35,736 nucleotides of DNA from Anaerolinea sp. (GTDB lineage: Bacteria; Chloroflexota; Anaerolineae; Anaerolineales; Anaerolineaceae): positions 1 to 35,736 of the forward strand of contig JARKOV010000023.1 in the NCBI GenBank assembly GCA_029975965.1. Reading direction: 5' to 3'. Positions within the stretch are counted from its first letter, which is position 1, and each line of letters starts with the position of its first letter. The notes beneath the pieces are model-generated. The model saw only the letters and a program-made list of their open reading frames with translations, made no database searches and was not told the origin of the DNA. Positions 32,077 through 35,736 of the stretch are shown here, piece after piece. Made by a program: the position numbers and the translations under genes.

Positions 32077-32637
32077 ATGAAAAATCTCCTGTTCACCAGC
32101 CTGTTGCTGGTTCTGCTGCTGGCTGGCTGCGGCTCCCCGCCGGCGCCAGAGATCAGCTCAATGACGGCACAAAAAATGAGCCTCACCTCGCCCGCCTTCC
32201 AGCCGTCTGCCGCCATCCCAGCGCTCTACACCTGCAGCGGGGAGGATATCTCGCCGGCGCTGCAGTGGGACACGCCTCCCGAGGGCACGCGCTCGCTGGC
32301 GCTGATCATGGACGACCCCGACGCGCCGCTGGGAACCTGGGTGCATTGGGTGGTCTACAACCTTCCCGCGGAGGCCACCGGCCTCGCCGAAGGCGCATCG
32401 CGCGCCAACGGCGCCAGCTTCGACCTGCCTGCCGGCGCGCAGCAAGGCAAAACCAGCTTTGGTCGGTCAGATTACGGCGGTCCCTGCCCGCCTTCCGGGC
32501 AGCACCGCTACTACTTCAAGCTCTATGCCCTGGATATCACCCTGGAGGGCGACCAACTGAGCAAAGACGACCTGCTCAAAGCCATGGAAGGGCATGTCCT
32601 GGCCACCGGCGAGCTGGTCGGCGTTTTCCAGAAATAA
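32077..32637 (+). CDS. PEBP-family (YbhB/YbcL, Raf kinase inhibitor-like) lipoprotein
   Basis: 186 aa. ATG 32077 has AGGAGGA at ideal spacing and gives a lipoprotein signal (LLLAGC, Cys18). The PEBP fold is shown by FQPSAAIPALYTCSGEDISPALQWDTPPEGTRSLALIMDDPDAP, WVHWVVYNLPAE, FGRSDYGGPCPPSGQHRYYFKLYALD and the closing GHVLATGELVGVFQK. The anion-binding pocket residues (DDPDAP, GPCPPSGxHRY) are intact. Members bind small anionic ligands; the bacterial role is unclear. Here it is lipid-anchored outside the cytoplasm. It stands alone. Confidence 0.93.
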   Translation: MKNLLFTSLLLVLLLAGCGSPPAPEISSMTAQKMSLTSPAFQPSAAIPALYTCSGEDISPALQWDTPPEGTRSLALIMDDPDAPLGTWVHWVVYNLPAEATGLAEGASRANGASFDLPAGAQQGKTSFGRSDYGGPCPPSGQHRYYFKLYALDITLEGDQLSKDDLLKAMEGHVLATGELVGVFQK

Positions 32638-32808
32638 CCGGGTCGGCTGGCGGGCTGCGCAGGTGCGTCCAGCGCGGCGAGGTCGCCGCGCGAGTTGAGG
32701 GTGAGATGGGAGATTCGCTCCCTCCGTCCTCACAACCCGTTGACTGGTTTCTCGGCGACACCTTCACTTCTTTACACCATTCTGATGCGCCAGGCCCACA
32801 GAATTGAG

Positions 32809-32814
32809 TAGAAT
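32809..32814 (+). promoter_or_regulatory. -10 box six bases before the macrodomain gene start
   Basis: TAGAAT, then CAAACT, then ATG 32821. It predicts a leaderless mRNA; no SD is present and no strong -35 is visible. Confidence 0.5.
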
Positions 32815-32820
32815 CAAACT

Positions 32821-33384
32821 ATGAGCACCACCTACCTTTCGCACGCCTTCCCGTCCGGCCTCGTCCTAGAAATCGCCCAGGGTGACCTGACCCAGGAGCC
32901 ACTCGACGCCATCGTCAACGCCGCCAACTCCTATCTGCAGCACGGCGGCGGCGTGGCCGGGGCCATTGCGCGCCAGGGCGGACCATCCATCCAGGCGGAG
33001 AGCACCGCCTGGGTGCAGGCCCACGGACCGGTGCAGCACGACCGGCCCGCCTGGACCCACGCCGGGGACCTGGCGTGCAAGTTCGTGATCCACGCGGTGG
33101 GTCCGGTGTGGGGCGAAGGCAACGAAGACGTCCGTTTGGGCATGGCGGTGATGGGCAGCCTGGACCTCGCGGAACGCCTGGGTTGCGTCTCGGTCGCCTT
33201 GCCCGCCATTTCGACCGGCATCTTCGGCTTCCCCCGCCCGCGCGCCGCCAGCATCTTGCTGGGTGTCACCCGCGACTGGGCCAGCGACCATCCCTTCTCC
33301 GGGCTGCGCCTGGTGCGCATGGTGCTGTTCGATATGCCCGCCCTGCAAGATTTCCTCGACGCGGCCGAGGAGTCGCTGGCGTGA
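32821..33384 (+). CDS. Macrodomain protein (ADP-ribose / O-acetyl-ADP-ribose binding)
   Basis: 187 aa. The macrodomain opens with EIAQGDLTQEPLDAIVNAANSYLQHGGGVAGAI, holding the Asp and the two Asn that read adenine and the distal ribose, and the Gly-rich loop. FVIHAVGPVWGEG and VALPAISTGIFGFPRPRAA complete the pocket. Such proteins hydrolyse O-acetyl-ADP-ribose or remove ADP-ribose from proteins. The next gene, an RNA methyltransferase, starts inside its stop codon (GTGA), so both are made together. Confidence 0.93.
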   Translation: MSTTYLSHAFPSGLVLEIAQGDLTQEPLDAIVNAANSYLQHGGGVAGAIARQGGPSIQAESTAWVQAHGPVQHDRPAWTHAGDLACKFVIHAVGPVWGEGNEDVRLGMAVMGSLDLAERLGCVSVALPAISTGIFGFPRPRAASILLGVTRDWASDHPFSGLRLVRMVLFDMPALQDFLDAAEESLA

Positions 33385-34160
33385 TCACCTCGGCGCAGAA
33401 CCCGCGCATCCAGCACGCGCGCGCCTTAATCGAGCAGCGCAAGGCGCGCGAATCGAGCGGCGAGTTCACCGTCGAAGGCGTGCGCCTGGTGGAGGAAGCG
33501 CTTTCGGCGCAATGGGACGCGCGTCTGCTGCTTTACACGGCCGAGCTTTCGGCGCGTGGGATGAGCCTGCTCGAGACTGCCCGGCAGCAGGGTGCAGAGG
33601 TGGAAGAGGTGTCGCCGCAATTGCTCAAATCCCTGGCCGACACCGGTACCCCGCAGGGCATCCTGGGCGTCTTCGCCCGGCACGACCTTCCCCTGGCGGC
33701 CCGCCTGGATTTCGTGGTGGTGGCAGACAACGTGCGCGACCCCGGCAACCTGGGTGCGCTGCTGCGCAGCGCCGCCGCGGCAGGCGTGCAGGCCGTCCTG
33801 CTGCCGCCCGGCACTGCAGATGCCTTCGCCCCCAAGGTGCTGCGAGCCGCGATGGGCGCGCACTTCCACCTGCCGCTGCGCCGCTTCGATTGGGATGCCA
33901 TCGCCCGGTTGCTCAAACCCGCTTGCCGGGTATATCTGGCTGAATCTGACGAGGGCGTCCCGCTCTGGCAGCTCGACCTGACTCGGCCGCTGGCGCTGGT
34001 CATCGGCGGGGAAGCTGAAGGTGCCAGCCCCCAGGCCCGCGCCCTGGCGGATGGGTTAATCACCATCCCCATGCCGGGCAAAAGCGAGTCGCTCAACGCC
34101 GCCGTCGCCGCGGGCGTCCTGCTGTTCGAAGTGGTCAGGCAGCGAACCAATTCCAAATGA
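33381..34160 (+). CDS. SpoU/TrmH-family RNA 2'-O-methyltransferase
   Basis: 259 aa from GTG 33381, which overlaps the macrodomain stop by four bases. The N-terminal substrate-binding domain (about 1-95) has ITSAQNPRIQHARALIEQRKARESSGEFTVEGVRLVEEAL, the normal opening of the family. The SPOUT domain has motif 1 DNVRDPGNLGALLRSAAAAG, motif 2 LVIGGEAEGAS and motif 3 IPMPGKSESLNAAVAAGVLLFE, which together form the trefoil-knot SAM site. It methylates ribose 2'-OH in tRNA or rRNA; the target is not predictable. The long upstream frame is the macrodomain gene in another frame. Confidence 0.93.
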   Translation: MITSAQNPRIQHARALIEQRKARESSGEFTVEGVRLVEEALSAQWDARLLLYTAELSARGMSLLETARQQGAEVEEVSPQLLKSLADTGTPQGILGVFARHDLPLAARLDFVVVADNVRDPGNLGALLRSAAAAGVQAVLLPPGTADAFAPKVLRAAMGAHFHLPLRRFDWDAIARLLKPACRVYLAESDEGVPLWQLDLTRPLALVIGGEAEGASPQARALADGLITIPMPGKSESLNAAVAAGVLLFEVVRQRTNSK

Positions 34161-34280
34161 TGATTGCCGAATGTCGAACCGGGTCGGGATTCCCCGATCA
34201 TTGTTTTCCACTCAGCATTCATCATTCAACATTCATCATTAGGCATTTGCTCAGGACAATGTGTCATAAAGGATAAACGC

Positions 34281-35504
34281 ATGAAGCTCCGCTCGATCAC
34301 CTGTTTCTTTGATCCACGCTCGCCGCTGGCGTATACCGTGCTGGATAACCTCGCCGGGCTGGTCGAGGAGGGCAGGCGCGTCTACACCCAGGCCGGTATC
34401 GAGGTGCAAACCACCCGCCTGGCCAGCGTGCCCTTCCCGCTGCTCTACCCCACGGAGGAGATCGACAGCGCGGTGCGGCTGGCGCAGAGCCTCGAAGCCG
34501 ACGCGCGCCAGCGCGGTTTCGCCTACCTCTCGCTTGGCCATGCCCTGCCCTCGCACCCGGCCAGCTTCGACCTGGTCATCCCCATCCTCGAGGCCACCCA
34601 ATCCGTCTTCCTCGGCGGAATGATCGCCACCCTGCGCGACGGACTCTCCCTGCCCGCCGCGCGCGCCTGCGCGCGCATCATCGCCCGTGCGTCCACCCTC
34701 ACCCCAGACGGTTTCGCCAACCTGCGCTTCGGCATGCTGGCCAACCTCGGCCCGCACGGACCTTTCCTGCCCGGCGCTTACCACGCCGGCGAGCGCCCGG
34801 CTTTTGCGCTGGCGGTCGAGTCCGCCGACCTGGCGGTCAGCGCTTTGCGCAAAGCCGGCAGCCTGGCCGAGGCGCGCCAGAAGCTGGTCGCCGCATTGGA
34901 AGACGCCGCCACCTCGCTCAGCGCGCGCGCCGTGCATTTGAGCCAGAAATACAACGTCGATTTCAAGGGCATCGACTTTTCGCTGGCGCCATACCCTGCG
35001 GACTGGTGCTCGCTGGGTGAAGCGCTCGAGTCGCTCGGCCTTCCGGCGCTGGGCAAGCTTGGCTCGACCGCCGCCGCGGCTTTCCTGGCTGATACCCTCG
35101 ACCGCGGGCGCTGGCTGCGCACCGGCTACAACGGGCTGATGCTGCCCGTGCTGGAGGATACGGTGCTGGCCAAACGCGCCGCGCAGGGCGACCTGACCCT
35201 CAAAGACCTGCTGTCTTACGCCGCGATGTGCGGCGCCGGGCTGGACACGGTGCCCCTGCCCGGCGACGCGACCCCGGAGCAGCTCACCGGCGTGCTGCTG
35301 GACGTGGCCGCCATTGCCCTGCGCCTCAACAAGCCGCTCATCGCCCGGCTCATGCCGCTGCCCGGCAAACAGGCCGGCGACCCGGTCGAGTTCGACTTCG
35401 AATACTTTGCCAAAGGGCGCGTGATGGCCCTGCCCGCCGGGCCGCTGCACGGCGGACTGACCGGGGACGAAGTTGTTTCGATCCTGCCGCGCGGCTCGTT
35501 TTAA
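34281..35504 (+). CDS. DUF711 / UPF0210 family protein
   Basis: 407 aa. ATG 34281 with AAAGGAT upstream; an earlier in-frame start runs through repeat-like DNA. The start MKLRSITCFFDP, then FAYLSLGHALPSHP, GFANLRFGMLANLGPHGPFLPGAYH, FKGIDFSLAPYP and MCGAGLDTVPLPGDAT are characteristic. The family has a fold related to glycyl-radical enzymes but lacks the radical-loop residues; no reaction is established. It stands alone behind a region of ATTCATCATT-type low complexity. Confidence 0.9.
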   Translation: MKLRSITCFFDPRSPLAYTVLDNLAGLVEEGRRVYTQAGIEVQTTRLASVPFPLLYPTEEIDSAVRLAQSLEADARQRGFAYLSLGHALPSHPASFDLVIPILEATQSVFLGGMIATLRDGLSLPAARACARIIARASTLTPDGFANLRFGMLANLGPHGPFLPGAYHAGERPAFALAVESADLAVSALRKAGSLAEARQKLVAALEDAATSLSARAVHLSQKYNVDFKGIDFSLAPYPADWCSLGEALESLGLPALGKLGSTAAAAFLADTLDRGRWLRTGYNGLMLPVLEDTVLAKRAAQGDLTLKDLLSYAAMCGAGLDTVPLPGDATPEQLTGVLLDVAAIALRLNKPLIARLMPLPGKQAGDPVEFDFEYFAKGRVMALPAGPLHGGLTGDEVVSILPRGSF

Positions 35505-35522
35505 CGGCATGAGGCGCACAGC

Positions 35523-35555
35523 GTAGGGGAATCGTAGGGAAATCGTAGGTTTTTC
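35523..35555. promoter_or_regulatory. Three 11-bp direct repeats in helical phase, probable regulator site
   Basis: GTAGG starts at 35523, 35534 and 35545: GTAGGGGAATC, GTAGGGAAATC, GTAGGTTTTTC. The spacing of one helical turn puts all three on one DNA face. A TAATAT (35582-35587) lies about 27 bases downstream, pointing to an activated promoter reading right, out of the window. Confidence 0.55.
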
Positions 35556-35627
35556 GTCAAGTATATCTGGTTAGCTGTTGGTAATATTGTTTCTAAGGGC
35601 GACTTCTCTTCTTCTCCTCCTTTAAAT

Positions 35628-35656
35628 GATTGCCGGGGTCGGCGTCCCCGGCAATC
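35628..35656. terminator. GC-rich hairpin near the right edge
   Basis: A perfect 11-bp stem (35628-35638 with 35646-35656) and a 7-base loop. U-runs are weak on both sides, so it may be a repeat or leader hairpin instead of a terminator. The final ~80 bases hold no recognisable gene. Confidence 0.4.
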
Positions 35657-35736
35657 ACAATTTAACCGGCGGGTGGGCTGCGTGCACCCCACCCCCCCGT
35701 TGGGGTTAAACGGGCAAGCGCGCCGCCCCAAAAACC

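Overview
The window is GC-rich bacterial chromosome, most likely from an uncultured or little-studied Chloroflexota (Anaerolineae-like). The case rests on several secreted or lipid-anchored proteins with long Pro/Thr linkers, a CIRCE-controlled groESL, an nSTAND1 ATPase, a stand-alone AmmeMemoRadiSam radical SAM enzyme, a DUF711 protein, and frequent GTG/TTG starts with -10 boxes directly against start codons. The lineage is inferred from gene style, since no rRNA is present. I saw no tRNA, rRNA, CRISPR array, transposase or phage gene.

Layout. 1-3031 (minus): peptide-type ABC uptake genes, a binding lipoprotein followed by a DppB-type permease cut by the window edge. The binding protein has the two halves of the family-5 fold in swapped order, i.e. 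it looks circularly permuted. 3434-7690 (plus): a tight three-gene operon of a small helical protein, a 984-aa nSTAND1 ATPase with one membrane helix and TPRs, and an SH3b lipoprotein. The first two share a short N-terminal motif; this is the best candidate for an undescribed signalling or conflict system. 7694-9383: a small Cys/His protein and an MFS exporter. 9542-13080 (minus): wecC, wecB and a glycosyltransferase for a ManNAcA-type surface glycan. 13285-14751: a Nudix gene with an apparent premature stop and an AT-rich Mrr endonuclease. 14818-22007: small protein, PlsC-like acyltransferase, SGNH hydrolase, a large secreted protein with a lytic-transglycosylase-like domain, methyltransferase, membrane protein, AmrS. 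22008-23011 is almost gene-free but holds repeats and a 27-aa membrane peptide gene with its own terminator. 23012-26968 (minus): a membrane-anchored protein, a parvulin-type foldase lipoprotein, and groES-groEL with promoter and CIRCE. 27148-30027: creatininase-family protein, SDR epimerase, ROK kinase. 30028-30564: repeats followed by the infC promoter and leader. 30565-31925: infC-rpmI-rplT. 32077-35504: PEBP-like lipoprotein, macrodomain protein, SpoU methyltransferase, DUF711 protein.

Stretches over 300 bases without a gene are 1022-1333 (palindromic repeat and hairpin), 3032-3433 (divergent promoters, long leader, palindromic repeat), 22008-22576 (GTCATYGCGAG-type repeats and a possible leader), 22661-23011 (terminator and interleaved inverted repeats) and 30028-30564 (two repeat families and the infC promoter). 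All names rest on motifs read by eye; no database search was run.
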